55,624 nucleotides of DNA from Deltaproteobacteria bacterium. Lineage in GTDB: Bacteria > Myxococcota > Myxococcia > Myxococcales > 40CM-4-68-19. Of this stretch, positions 20,066 through 28,821 are shown in pieces. The stretch spans positions 2,173 through 57,796 of the forward strand of contig VBKI01000087.1 of assembly GCA_005879535.1 (NCBI GenBank). The letters are read 5' to 3'. Under the pieces are notes generated by a model. That model did not search any database. It was not told the origin of the DNA and saw only the letters and a program-made list of their open reading frames with translations. Position 1 is the first letter of the stretch. Every line of letters begins with the position of its first letter. The position numbers and the translations under genes were made by a program.

Positions 20066-20824
20066 ATGCTGCCGGCGCACTTCAACCCGACCGGACGGCC
20101 TTTGGTCTGGGCCCATCGCGGCGCATCGGCCGAGGCTCCCGAGAACACCGTCGCCGCCTTCTCGCTGGCGCTCGCCCAGGGTGCGGACGGCATCGAGCTC
20201 GACGCGCAGCGCTGCGCGTCCGGGCAAGTGATCGTCCTGCACGACGAGTCGCTCCTGCGCACGACCGGCTTCGGCGCGCTGGTCACTGACGCGTCGTACT
20301 CCGTCGTGCGCACGCTCGACGCGGGTTCGTGGAAGTCCGAACGGTTCCGCGGCGAGCGGATTCCGCTGCTCGCGGAAGCGCTCGAGGCGTTTCCCGGGCT
20401 GGTGAACGTCGAGTTGAAGTGCGATCGGCGCGACGACGGCGGCCTCACGGCGGAGGTCGTCCATGTGGTGCGCGCGGCGCGGGCCGAGGAGCGCGTGCTG
20501 CTCAGCTCGTTCAATCCGATGTGCCTGTGGCGCGCCCGCTTTCTCGCTCCGGAGATCGTCCGCGCCCTGCTCTTCGAGTCGGAGCAGCGATGGGCCTTCC
20601 GCTCGGCGATCGTGGCGCCGCTCCTGGACGCGTCGGCAATGCATCCCGAGCACGTTCTCGCCACCCCGGAGCGCGTGCGGAGATGGCGCCGGCGGGGTTA
20701 TTCGGTCGCCTGCTGGACGGTGGACGACCCGGAGATCGCAGCGAGGCTTCACGACAGCGGGGTGGGCGCGATCTTCACCAATCGGCCGGCGTTGATGCGG
20801 ACGCGCTGGCCGGGAAGTGCGTAG
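20066..20824 (+). CDS. Glycerophosphodiester phosphodiesterase family protein
   Basis: A 252-aa protein matching GDPD (PF03009). It has WAHRGASAEAPENTVAAF (catalytic His and Arg, metal-ligand Glu), GADGIELDAQR (metal ligands Glu and Asp), VIVLHDESLLRTTG (catalytic His), VELKCDRR, SSFNP and the late VACWTVDD block. The enzyme hydrolyses glycerophosphodiesters to glycerol-3-phosphate and an alcohol. No signal peptide is present, so it is probably cytoplasmic like UgpQ. The ATG at 20066 is directly preceded by GGAG, an unusually tight ribosome site. No other in-frame start lies upstream. Confidence 0.92.
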   Translation: MLPAHFNPTGRPLVWAHRGASAEAPENTVAAFSLALAQGADGIELDAQRCASGQVIVLHDESLLRTTGFGALVTDASYSVVRTLDAGSWKSERFRGERIPLLAEALEAFPGLVNVELKCDRRDDGGLTAEVVHVVRAARAEERVLLSSFNPMCLWRARFLAPEIVRALLFESEQRWAFRSAIVAPLLDASAMHPEHVLATPERVRRWRRRGYSVACWTVDDPEIAARLHDSGVGAIFTNRPALMRTRWPGSA

Positions 20825-20827
20825 TGC

Positions 20828-21745
20828 TCAGAATGCCGCGCCGACGCGGCCCGCGAAGCTCCAGAGGCGCACGAAGTTTTCCTGCCCCGCCCCGCCGCTA
20901 TCCTGGATGGCATTGCGGCCCCAGGCGATTGCACCTTCGATGCCCGCCACGACCCTGCCGGCGACGAGGCGCACACCTGCGCCGGCGCGCCAGTAGCGGT
21001 TGTTGTACAGGGTGACTCCGTGGAAGACCTGGTCGTCCGCGCCGGGCCGCGACGGATCTTCCGCCCCGGGCTTGAAGTCCACCACGGCGGAGAGCGCGTT
21101 GACCATCGCCACGCCGAACGAGCCATACGGCTGCAGCTTCATCATCCCCGCGACGCCAAAGCTCTTCGAGACGAGCGCGTCCGCTCCGGCGGAGGCGAGG
21201 TCGAGATCCTGCGTGCCGATCACGCGCGTGCCCCAGACGCGCAGCGCCACGTCCGGAACCGACTCGAGCCCCTCCACCGCTGCCCAGCGGAGCTCGCCAG
21301 ACAGCGCCATCATCTGCGAGTTCGCCAGCCACTGGACCGAAGCGCCGAGCTCGAACGATCCGCCCAATCCTTTGCGCAGCGTCACTGCCGGCAGGATCAA
21401 CACGTCGGGTGGCGCGGCGACGGCCTGCGTTCCCGCCGTCGCCCAGGCATCGGCGCCGATGCGCAAAAGCGCCTGCGACGAGGTCAACCCGATCTCGAAT
21501 CCCGCCTGCCCGGTGGTCGCGGCCGTCTCCTGGAACGGGGGAATGAAGGCGAGACCGAGGGTGCTCGCCAGCCGGTGGAAGCGCGCCTGCGCGCCGGGCG
21601 TTCCGGGCTCCGGAATGTCCGACGGGCCCCCGTCGCACAGGGTGCAGGCCAGCGAATCCGGATGGCCGAGCCGCCAGAGTTGCAGGTCGTTGGCGGCGGC
21701 ATTCGCCGTCCCGGCGAGCAGCAGGATGGTGAGACCGATCCGCAC
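20828..21745 (-). CDS. Probable outer-membrane beta-barrel or secreted hypothetical protein
   Basis: A 305-aa protein starting at GTG 21745 with a signal peptide (RIGLTILLLAGTANA, cleavage before AAND). A short segment with two cysteines (LACTLCDGG) follows. The rest alternates in 8-12-residue strands with frequent Gly, aromatic and polar residues (AGFEIGLTSSQALLRIGAD, GAGVRLVAGRVVAGIEGAI) and ends in a Phe (RVGAAF), as outer-membrane barrels often do. No named family is recognised. It stands at the border of the injection-system cluster, about 95 bases upstream in transcription terms from nothing but a repeat. It is convergent with the phosphodiesterase gene. Confidence 0.75.
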   Translation of the reverse strand: MRIGLTILLLAGTANAAANDLQLWRLGHPDSLACTLCDGGPSDIPEPGTPGAQARFHRLASTLGLAFIPPFQETAATTGQAGFEIGLTSSQALLRIGADAWATAGTQAVAAPPDVLILPAVTLRKGLGGSFELGASVQWLANSQMMALSGELRWAAVEGLESVPDVALRVWGTRVIGTQDLDLASAGADALVSKSFGVAGMMKLQPYGSFGVAMVNALSAVVDFKPGAEDPSRPGADDQVFHGVTLYNNRYWRAGAGVRLVAGRVVAGIEGAIAWGRNAIQDSGGAGQENFVRLWSFAGRVGAAF

Positions 21746-21788
21746 GCAAAGGTCGTACCAGCGAATCCGGACCGCTTCAAAAAAACAA

Positions 21789-21823
21789 CCGCAAACTCTG
21801 CGCCCTCCGCGTGCTCTGCGGTT
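21789..21823. repeat. Intergenic CTCTGCGCCCTCCGCG-type repeat
   Basis: The sequence CCGCAAACTCTGCGCCCTCCGCGTGCTCTGCGG holds the CTCTGCG/CTCCGCG pattern of short intergenic repeats scattered in many environmental bacterial genomes. Only one copy is in the window, so its repeat nature is inferred from general knowledge. It marks the downstream border of the eCIS cluster. Confidence 0.4.
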
Positions 21824-21840
21824 TGATCCGAAGACCTGCC

Positions 21841-22521
21841 TTAATTGATGTTTACACGGCTGGCCTTGATGTTGAGCTGCGGCCCAGCCTTGATGTTCGC
21901 CTTGTCGGAGACGTTGAGATCGAACGTCGTCCCGATGTCGATCTTCCCCGTCTTCTTCGTCTTGATCTCCAGATCCTCGCAGTCGAGCACGATCTTCTTC
22001 TCCGCGTGGATCTCCACGTCGCCTTCCTTCGCCTCGATCAGGAACTTCTTGTTCGTCACGTCGAAGGTGATCGTCCGGTTCCCGCTCTTGTCGGCGATGA
22101 CGATCTTCTCCTGGCCGCTCTTGTCGTCGAGCATGATCTGATGACCCGCCTTCGTCTGGATCATCACGGTCGTGTTCTCGTCGGCGTAGGCCGTCTTCAT
22201 CGGCTTGTCCTTGCCGTTCCAGAGCGAGCCGACCACGTACGGCCGGTGCGCCTCGCCGCGCTCGAACGCGATCAGCACTTCGTCGTTCACGTGCGGCAGC
22301 CAGTAGAAGCCGCGCCCCGCGCCGGCCGCCGGCTGCACCACGCGGCACCAGTCCGACTCGGGCTTTCCCGGCAGCCGGGGAAAGCACACCTTGACCCTCC
22401 CGAGCTGGTCGGGGTCCTTGACGTTCGTGACGATTCCGATCTCGACGCCGAACTGCTTCGCGTCGGCAGTGGATGCCGTCTCGTGCGCCTTCTCGATCAG
22501 CTTGTACAGGTTGTCGGCCAA
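21841..22521 (-). CDS. eCIS spike protein, gpV/gp5-like (VgrG C-terminal type)
   Basis: A 226-aa protein. Residues about 25-105 form the gp5/gpV OB-fold: IGIVTNVKDPDQLGRVKVCF, a WCRVVQPAAGAGRGF-type strand, the WLPHVNDEVLIAFERGE block and PYVVGSLWNGKDKP. From about 120 to the end come short beta-helix-like repeats (KIVIADKSGNRTITFD, FLIEAKEGDVEIHAEKKIVL, NLNVSDKANIKAGPQL-like units), the needle part of the spike. In PVC/Afp particles one protein (Pvc8/Afp8) joins the gpD and gp5 parts. Here the gpD part is a separate gene at 32713-37659. The start is a TTG with a GGAAGAAG ribosome site, 13 bases after the LysM gene. Confidence 0.92.
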   Translation of the reverse strand: MADNLYKLIEKAHETASTADAKQFGVEIGIVTNVKDPDQLGRVKVCFPRLPGKPESDWCRVVQPAAGAGRGFYWLPHVNDEVLIAFERGEAHRPYVVGSLWNGKDKPMKTAYADENTTVMIQTKAGHQIMLDDKSGQEKIVIADKSGNRTITFDVTNKKFLIEAKEGDVEIHAEKKIVLDCEDLEIKTKKTGKIDIGTTFDLNVSDKANIKAGPQLNIKASRVNIN

Positions 22522-22534
22522 GGGCTTCTTCCGG

Positions 22535-23161
22535 TCAGAGGATGGGAGGCAACGTCAGGACGGTGCCCGGCTTCACCTCGCGCGGGTCGAGAATGCCGTT
22601 CGCGTCCGCGATCCGGCGCCATTCTGCCGGGTCGTCGTATTCCTCGTGGGCGATCAGCGCCAGCGTCTCGCCGGTCTTCAGCGTGCGCCGCTTGGTGTGA
22701 TCCGGAGAGTTGCGCGGCTTCTTCTGCAGCTGCTCCGCCGCCGTCTGCAGTTCCTTCATCGAGACGTTGGCGGTGGCGCGGCACGGCTTTCCGTCGGGAA
22801 GGAACATCGTGTAGCGCACGGTCAGGCTCTCGATGAATCCGGTGAACTTGAAGCCGCCCCAGGCGAACATGACTTTTGGCGGCCGGTGCTTGTCGGCGTT
22901 GACCGCCGCCAGGTCGAGGATCTTCTCGGTGTGCTCGGTGCGGACGTCCTTCTTTTCCTCGTAGGTGTCGAAGAACAGCTCGACGTTGAGGACGGCCGGG
23001 TTCCCGCTGGTGAACTCGTGCTCCGGCGTGTCCAGGCCCGGCGCCTTATGCGGTTCCCACTGGACGCTCTTCTGCACCGAGTATTCCTTGGGGTTGAAGA
23101 GAACGTCCCACGTGTCGTTCGTGTCGACGTTCATCAGCTTGGCTTTCTCCAGCGTCGCCAT
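22535..23161 (-). CDS. eCIS tube-adaptor protein with a C-terminal LysM domain (Pvc7/Afp7-like)
   Basis: A 208-aa protein. The N-terminal 150 residues match the CIS tube-adaptor domain: LFNPKEYSVQKSVQWEPHKA, NVELFFDT, PPKVMFAWGGFKFTGFIESL and MFLPDGKPCRATANVSMKE. The C-terminal 50 residues are a LysM module (KTGETLALIAHEEYDDPAEW then IADANGILDPREVKPGTVL). In PVC particles Pvc7 sits between the tube and the baseplate hub. The neighbours, spike downstream and the 1207-aa protein upstream, fit a baseplate location. Confidence 0.93.
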   Translation of the reverse strand: MATLEKAKLMNVDTNDTWDVLFNPKEYSVQKSVQWEPHKAPGLDTPEHEFTSGNPAVLNVELFFDTYEEKKDVRTEHTEKILDLAAVNADKHRPPKVMFAWGGFKFTGFIESLTVRYTMFLPDGKPCRATANVSMKELQTAAEQLQKKPRNSPDHTKRRTLKTGETLALIAHEEYDDPAEWRRIADANGILDPREVKPGTVLTLPPIL

Positions 23162-23175
23162 GACCGCTCCTTGAG

Positions 23176-26100
23176 CTACCCCCCGAACCGCTCGCGATCG
23201 CTTTCGATGCGGCGGCGGATGCGATGGTAGATGCGCTGCGCGATGGCGTCGACCGAGCCCTCGATCTTCGAGTGGCTGACGGCGTCATCGGCCTCCTTGT
23301 GATGTCCGTGGGCCGCATCGTGGGCATGTCCGCGCCCGCGGGCGTGCGGCGCGTCGGCTCCTCGCGATGCCGTGCTCATGGACTCGAGGGGCGGCGGCGC
23401 CGGCGGAATGGCGGCGACGATCGACATCTCCACGGCCTGCGCCCGCGCGCGAGCGGCTGTAGCCGACGAGACCGTCCCGGCCGCTCCAGCACTGCTCATC
23501 GCGATGTACGCGGGAGCAGTCGCACCGGCTGCCGGAGGCGGCGTGGCGGACACGAACGGCGTCGAGAGCGCTTCGAACGAGCGCGCCAGGCTGCTCATCT
23601 TCTCCGCGGAATCCTCGCGCCCGGCATCCATCCCACCCGTAGCGTCGTCGGCCGGCGCGGCGGCGACGAGGATCGACCGCCAGATGGCGGCCGCCGAGTT
23701 GGCGGCGTGAAGCCCGGCCTGCATCGCCCGCGTGGCCTGGACAGAAGCGTCGTCGGGCGCGGCCGCAACGGCGCCGTGCGACCACCAGAGCGGGGCGCCG
23801 ACATAGCGGAAGCGGAGCGCGACGGGGAGCTGCGGATGGCTGCGGCGCGACACTCCCGAGAGAGGTATGCCGCCGACGTCCTGCGGCTCATCCTTGTTCC
23901 AGGACGCATACGTCCAACGCCGATAGCGATCGGTCGAGGCGGGCCGATGGCCGCTCCACATTCCGGGCTCGAGACCGCTGACCGGCGCGGCAAAGATAGC
24001 GGGCAGCGCCGATGACGAAGCCGTCGCACGCGGATGGACGGGCGCACGCATCGAAGCTCCGGACGCTGTCTGCGCGCGGACGATGGCGGGCTGGCGGCGG
24101 GCAGTTTCGAACACCCGAGGACCCGCGCCCGATGGCTGCGGCGTCGGCGAGCCGCGTGAGACGACGAGATCGGCTGCGGTGCGCAGCAAACCTGGCGGGG
24201 AAAGCAGCGGCTCGCTGCGCGGCCGGATCACGTCCTCGGCCCGTGGAGGATGCGACGCAAGAGACGGACGAGGCGGCACCGCTGTATCCGAGACCGCAGC
24301 GTCGGGCGTCGAGGGAGCCGCGGCGAGGTCCGCGGCGATGCGCGGCGCTCCGACCCGGTAGCGACGGCGTTCGGCGGGCCCCGCCTCGTCGATGGGCACG
24401 CGGCCGAGGAAATGGCGGCCTCCAGCGGTCGTCGCCACGACCCCGCCGACCGGGGCGTGTTCGAGCGTCAGCCCTGTCGGGCCGGAGATCTCGACGACCC
24501 GCGGAGCGACGGCGGCAGCGCCCCCGGTGAGATCGATCGCGCCGCCTCCAGGCACGACCAGCCGATATGCGCCAAGCGGCGCAGCATGGCTGCGCGGAGC
24601 GAACGGCGAGGCCATGATCCGGCCCGTCTCGGCGATCGTCCCGCGTCCCATCTGAGCCCAGAGCGGCAGCGGGATGACGATCTCTTCCTCTCCGGGCGAG
24701 GGGTGCCGTGGCGGCGGCCGCACCGTCACCGGCGAAGTCGCCTCCACGCCTGTCACGAACGGCGCGCGAAAGGCGAAATCCCGGACCGTGAGGGGCGCCG
24801 GCGTGCCTGGACCTGGCGTCCAGTCGCCGCTCTTCGCGACAGCGTGCCGCAGCAGAAAAGGCAGATCGGAGATGGCCGGGTCGCCCTGCGCCAGGGATCG
24901 CGCTGCCGGCAGCTCGAGCGCGATCGCGCCCTGCTTCGCGGGCTGGGCCGCCGCCTCGTGCGGCGCCCGCCAGTCGAGCTGCGCTGCGCGCCAGGGCGCG
25001 GGCGCGGCGAACGTGCCGACCTCTCGCGCCACGGGTGTGGCGGTCTCGCGGAAGCGCGGCTCCACCGCAGGAGGCGCCACCGGCAGCACGGGCGCGGCGA
25101 CCCAGGCGTCCAGAGCCTCGGAGAGATCGTTTCCCACGTGCAGCTCGCCGCGATTCGGGAACGGCATCGAAACGAGGACCTGCGTGGTGCGCTCCGCCGT
25201 CGTCGGCGGTCCTGCCATGCGCACGCTGCGCCGGCGATCATCGGCGGGGCCCAGCTGCAGGGGATTGCGCGCGTCAAGCACATCGAGGCGTGAATCGATG
25301 CGCACCGCGGGAAGGCGATAGCCCCCAGCGGCGGCGCTGCGCTCGAGCGCCAGCTGCAGCGCCTGGAGCGCGGGGAGCGGAAGGGCCCCGGCGCGCGGCG
25401 CGATCCCGGGAACATCGCGGATCATGACCGGCGCATCCGGCAATTCATCGGCTTTCGGCCGATCGACGGAACCGAGCCGGACGGGGCCCGTGTCGCGGTT
25501 CAAGATGATGGTGCCGTCGGGCGCGCGGAAACCGACGACTGGCGCACCGGCGATCTGCAGCGGGACCGCGCGAGCGTTCCGGACGCGTTGCGCCAGGACA
25601 GGCGCGAGCGGCAATTCCTCCGCCGTGCCCCCGCCGACGCCGCGGCGGCGCATGTGCGCTCCGCCCATCATCAACGCCCAGTCCGACCACGGGTCGCCGG
25701 TCACCTCGCCGAGCTGCAACGGCTGGACGACCACCGTTTTCTCCGGCAGCGCAAGCTCGGGCCGGAACTCCTGCTCCGGCTGGATCCAGAACCGGTCGGC
25801 TGCGGTGACAGCAGGCACCACACGGGCGCCATCGGAAAGCGCGCGCGCGAGGTCGTTGCCGGCAAGAGCGCGCAGGGGCGCCGCGCTGGCGCGAACGGCG
25901 GCGAGCGCCTCGCCACGAGCCTCCGCGCGCGCACCTGTGGTTCCCTGCCGCACTCCGCCGACGATGGTCAGGACGTTGCCGGCCTGGATTGCGACCTGCT
26001 GCGCCGCAGTCCGGGCATACTGGCCGAGCATCTGCTCCCAGCGCGTGGCCGAGCCGATCTCTGCGCGCGCAAGCGATCCGTCCGGCATGACCAGGAACAG

Positions 26101-26799
26101 CGCCGTCTGCCGGGACGGAGCGGTCGCGCCGTCGCGCAGGGGAGCGCCGGAGAGAGCTGCGGGGACCGGACGGGACAAGCGCGGGTCCTGGCGCAATGCC
26201 CGCTCCTCGCGGCTCTCGCTCAACGCCTTGCGCACGGGGTTGAAGCGCGCGAGCCGCGCGGCGGGCGCGCCGACCGCCGGCATGGAGGCCTGCTCGAGCA
26301 TCGCCCGCTCGAGAGTTCGGGCGACTTTCTTCACGTCGATGCCCACCACCTCGCCGCTGGCTCGGACGAAGTAGCCGCGCGGCTCCTGGCCGCGGCGCTC
26401 CGGCGCTCGGACCACCGCCGCTTCCAGCGCGCGCCCCAGGGCGTCGTCGCTGTGGACCTGGAACTGCCCGAAGTCGGAAACGACGACCAACCTGTCCTTG
26501 TCCTCGACGATCACGTACTCCAGCCGGTTCAAGTCGAACTCGTAGACGTGAAGCCTCTGCGTCGCCGATCGGGCCACCGCCTCGGCGAGGGTGTGGCTCT
26601 TCTGGTGGAGCTCGTCGGCGCCGGCGAAGAAGTGCTCGGAGAACCTCTCCTCCGACACCTGGGCGTCGAAGGCATGCGCGATATGGTCCGCGAACTCCTC
26701 GGCGTCGAGAAGGGCCGGCTCCTCGCGGAAGCGATCCATCGCCCGCCAGAGGATCTGCTCCAGCGACGGTCCGGCTGTTTGACTCGAGGTTTCCGGCAA
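23176..26799 (-). CDS. 1207-aa eCIS-associated protein of unknown function
   Basis: The protein begins (TTG 26799) with a helical and mixed domain of about 170 residues (SLEQILWRAMDRFREEPALL, then VYEFDLNRLEYVIVEDKDRL and FVRASGEVVGIDVKKVARTLE). A very long Ala/Pro/Arg-rich region with scattered short strands follows (to about 1130). Near the C-terminus is a His-rich stretch (HARGRGHAHDAAHGHHKE), and the last helix is VDAIAQRIYHRIRRRIESDRERFG. The ending resembles C-terminal helices of large eCIS accessory proteins that carry a 'V.RiyrrlrrRl..eReR.G' pattern, which I offer as an inference. I recognise no enzyme motif. It lies between the third tube gene and the LysM gene, so a baseplate or tail-associated job is likely. 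It is far larger than any Pvc6-8 counterpart. Confidence 0.8.
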   Translation of the reverse strand: MPETSSQTAGPSLEQILWRAMDRFREEPALLDAEEFADHIAHAFDAQVSEERFSEHFFAGADELHQKSHTLAEAVARSATQRLHVYEFDLNRLEYVIVEDKDRLVVVSDFGQFQVHSDDALGRALEAAVVRAPERRGQEPRGYFVRASGEVVGIDVKKVARTLERAMLEQASMPAVGAPAARLARFNPVRKALSESREERALRQDPRLSRPVPAALSGAPLRDGATAPSRQTALFLVMPDGSLARAEIGSATRWEQMLGQYARTAAQQVAIQAGNVLTIVGGVRQGTTGARAEARGEALAAVRASAAPLRALAGNDLARALSDGARVVPAVTAADRFWIQPEQEFRPELALPEKTVVVQPLQLGEVTGDPWSDWALMMGGAHMRRRGVGGGTAEELPLAPVLAQRVRNARAVPLQIAGAPVVGFRAPDGTIILNRDTGPVRLGSVDRPKADELPDAPVMIRDVPGIAPRAGALPLPALQALQLALERSAAAGGYRLPAVRIDSRLDVLDARNPLQLGPADDRRRSVRMAGPPTTAERTTQVLVSMPFPNRGELHVGNDLSEALDAWVAAPVLPVAPPAVEPRFRETATPVAREVGTFAAPAPWRAAQLDWRAPHEAAAQPAKQGAIALELPAARSLAQGDPAISDLPFLLRHAVAKSGDWTPGPGTPAPLTVRDFAFRAPFVTGVEATSPVTVRPPPRHPSPGEEEIVIPLPLWAQMGRGTIAETGRIMASPFAPRSHAAPLGAYRLVVPGGGAIDLTGGAAAVAPRVVEISGPTGLTLEHAPVGGVVATTAGGRHFLGRVPIDEAGPAERRRYRVGAPRIAADLAAAPSTPDAAVSDTAVPPRPSLASHPPRAEDVIRPRSEPLLSPPGLLRTAADLVVSRGSPTPQPSGAGPRVFETARRQPAIVRAQTASGASMRAPVHPRATASSSALPAIFAAPVSGLEPGMWSGHRPASTDRYRRWTYASWNKDEPQDVGGIPLSGVSRRSHPQLPVALRFRYVGAPLWWSHGAVAAAPDDASVQATRAMQAGLHAANSAAAIWRSILVAAAPADDATGGMDAGREDSAEKMSSLARSFEALSTPFVSATPPPAAGATAPAYIAMSSAGAAGTVSSATAARARAQAVEMSIVAAIPPAPPPLESMSTASRGADAPHARGRGHAHDAAHGHHKEADDAVSHSKIEGSVDAIAQRIYHRIRRRIESDRERFGG

Positions 26800-26827
26800 G
26801 TTCCGAATCTCCGCGACCGACTCCGGC

Positions 26828-27271
26828 TCAGCCCTTCGTCACCTTCTCGACCGCGAGCTCGAGCATCTCGCACATCGCCTGCCCGGTGCTGGCGTCGAGC
26901 TCGGACATCTCCCAGCGCACGGGCCACGCCTTCTGGAAGTTCCAGCGCCCGACCTCCGTCTTGCCGTCAGGTCCGAGCGCGACGATGGAGCCGTTGCGCC
27001 GCGCGATCTTCTTCGTCCCCGAGGAAGCGATCTCGTCGCGCCACTGGAAGAGCGCCGGATCGCAGACGTAACCCTTGGTGAGGAGGATGTTCGAGGCCTT
27101 GGTCGGTCCGATCAGCTTGCGGACGGTCTCGTTGTCGCCGCCTTCCTGGTACTCGAACACCTCGCTCTCGCTCTTCAGGCCACCACACTTGCGGAAGGAG
27201 GCGCTCTCGATCGAGTCGATCTCCACCCGGAAGAAGGAAATCGCCTGGTGGTCCTTGCGCGATGCCGCCAT
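26828..27271 (-). CDS. eCIS tube protein (T4 gp19-like), third paralogue
   Basis: A 147-aa protein of the phage T4 gp19 tube family (PF06841): FFRVEIDSIESASFRKCGGL, a VFEYQEGGDNETVRKLIGPT loop, LLTKGYVCDPALFQWRDEI and a closing strand WEMSELDASTGQAMCEMLELA. It is more divergent from the two tandem tube proteins (29327-30295) than they are from each other. That matches Pvc5/Afp5, a tube variant that contacts the baseplate side. Placed next to sheath 2, as in other eCIS clusters. Confidence 0.93.
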   Translation of the reverse strand: MAASRKDHQAISFFRVEIDSIESASFRKCGGLKSESEVFEYQEGGDNETVRKLIGPTKASNILLTKGYVCDPALFQWRDEIASSGTKKIARRNGSIVALGPDGKTEVGRWNFQKAWPVRWEMSELDASTGQAMCEMLELAVEKVTKG

Positions 27272-27383
27272 CTGAACTCCCCGGCGAGCGAATAGAGTTC
27301 CAGCGTCAATTAGTTTACCATTTTTATGGACGCCTGCCTAGATGGCATGCGTAAGTGCGCTACAGGCAAGTAGTTCCGCCTGC

Positions 27384-28589
27384 CTACCCGCCTGCGACTG
27401 CCTCGGCCGGCTCTTCCTTGTCCGCATCCGTCCGTTCGCGCGTCCACTGGTGGATGCGGACGACGATGAACTCGGCTGGCTTCACCGGCGAGATGCCGAT
27501 CTCGCAGACGAGCTCGCCGACGTCGCGCGATTCCGGCGGGTTGGTCTCCTCGTCGCACTTGACGTAGTACGCCTCGTCCTGGGCTGCGCCGACCAAAGCG
27601 CCCTGCTTCCAGAGATCGGCGAGGAAGACGTCGACCGTGCGCACGATCTTCTTCCACAGCGTCGCCTCGTTGGGCTCGAACACTACCCATTGCGCGTACT
27701 TCTCCACGCTCTTGCGCACGAGGATGAACAGGCGCCGCACGTTGATCTGCACGAAGGAGGGATCGGAGCTCAGCGTGCGCGCGCCCCAGATGCGGATGCC
27801 GCGACCGATGAAGGGGACGAGCGTGTTGACCCGCTGGTCGAACGCGGCATCGCGCTCGCGCTTGCGCACCCTCTGCGCCACGTCGACGAGTCCCTCCAGC
27901 GGCTGGTTGGCCGGAGCCCGATGCACGCCTTCCACCTTGTCGTTGCGGGCGATCATCCCGGCGATGTGGCCCGAGGGCGGAAGGGGAGCGAGCACCTCTT
28001 CACCCTTCCGCACCTTGATGTACGGGAAGTAGAAGCTGGCGTGCGAAGAGTCGAAGTGGCGCCGCCACTCCAACGCTTCTTTCAGCCCGTGACCGGGCAA
28101 CGGATCGAGCAGGCAGAAGCGGTCATGCAGCTTCTCGCAGTGATCGATCATTGCCCGCTGCACCGCGAGCACGTCCTCGGCCTCCATGAACGCCACCGAG
28201 CGGCGGTATTGGAACATCAGATCGGGCGCCACCAGAAGGTCGACGTCATCGATCCGCTCCAGCGCCTGCAGCCCGCGCGGTCTCGTCCCCTGCTGCCCGA
28301 TGAAGTCGTCCGGTGCGGGGTCGAGTCCGCTCTCCGGCGCGACGTTGACGATGTAGGCGGTGCGACCGCCGTTGTCGAAGAAGCCGCGCACCGCATGGGT
28401 CATGTAGCTGTCGCCGGCGCCGAATACCTTTTCGTACTGCTCGAAGGAGCCCACCCGCGTCGGCTCATGGCGCGGACCTGTATCGGTGGCGCCGAGGAAC
28501 GCGGTGACGCCGGTCTCCACCCGCTCCAGAGGGATGTAGCGGTCGCCGGCGGACTCGATGTGAACGCCGGGCGATTTGTAGAGGCTCAT
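27384..28589 (-). CDS. eCIS contractile sheath protein, second paralogue
   Basis: A 401-aa sheath protein. The N-terminal arm is YKSPGVHIES. The C-terminal half holds the conserved attachment region: RIWGARTLSSDPSFVQINVRR, WVVFEPNEATLWKKI, YYVKCDEETNPPE and EIGISPVKPAEFIVVRI. A short charged tail follows (RTDADKEEPAEAVAGG). It shares this layout with sheath 1 (30477-31724) but lacks that protein's Ala/Pro/Lys insertion. Multiple sheath paralogues are normal in PVC (Pvc2-4). The 112 bases downstream carry the 10-bp direct repeat CGCCTGCCTA (27331-27340 and 27377-27386, the latter containing the TAG stop) and an AT-rich CCATTTTTATGG palindrome. Confidence 0.95.
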   Translation of the reverse strand: MSLYKSPGVHIESAGDRYIPLERVETGVTAFLGATDTGPRHEPTRVGSFEQYEKVFGAGDSYMTHAVRGFFDNGGRTAYIVNVAPESGLDPAPDDFIGQQGTRPRGLQALERIDDVDLLVAPDLMFQYRRSVAFMEAEDVLAVQRAMIDHCEKLHDRFCLLDPLPGHGLKEALEWRRHFDSSHASFYFPYIKVRKGEEVLAPLPPSGHIAGMIARNDKVEGVHRAPANQPLEGLVDVAQRVRKRERDAAFDQRVNTLVPFIGRGIRIWGARTLSSDPSFVQINVRRLFILVRKSVEKYAQWVVFEPNEATLWKKIVRTVDVFLADLWKQGALVGAAQDEAYYVKCDEETNPPESRDVGELVCEIGISPVKPAEFIVVRIHQWTRERTDADKEEPAEAVAGG

Positions 28590-28619
28590 GTTTGACCCCG
28601 CTGTTCATCCCAAAAACGG

Positions 28620-28636
28620 TAGCCGCAAAGCGGCTA
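28620..28636 (-). promoter_or_regulatory. Intercistronic hairpin starting at a TAG stop codon
   Basis: TAGCCGC and GCGGCTA form a perfect 7-bp stem with a 3-base loop, between the DUF6760 gene and sheath 2. On the minus strand the first three stem bases are the TAG stop of the DUF6760 gene. A short T-run (CCGTTTTT) follows, so it could act as a weak terminator or an RNA-stability element. Confidence 0.6.
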
Positions 28637-28813
28637 AAAGGACGTTTCTCCGCTGCCGCCGGAACCTTTGGATGCCTCGTTGATGCGCTTGTTGATCTCG
28701 GAGATCTCCTTGATCCACATGTGGCGCTCCTTGTGCTCCATCCCGAGGATGTCGTCCATGGCCCAGTGGAAGTGGTACGCGATGTAGGCTACCTCGCCGG
28801 AGAGCTTGTCCAA
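28634..28813 (-). CDS. Small DUF6760-like eCIS protein
   Basis: A short reading frame with the motif sequence YPLDKLSGEVAYIAYHFHW followed by MDDILGMEHKERHMWIKEIS and EINKRINEA. This is the recognisable signature of the small DUF6760 family found between tube and sheath genes in eCIS clusters. The start is unclear. The usual position, just before SYPLDK, is a GTA codon (28825) that overlaps the upstream gene's TAA, where relatives would be expected to have GTG or ATG. The first legal start is TTG 28813, giving 59 aa without SYP. The coordinates use that TTG. Confidence 0.8.
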   Translation of the reverse strand: MDKLSGEVAYIAYHFHWAMDDILGMEHKERHMWIKEISEINKRINEASKGSGGSGETSF

Positions 28814-28821
28814 CGGGTAGC

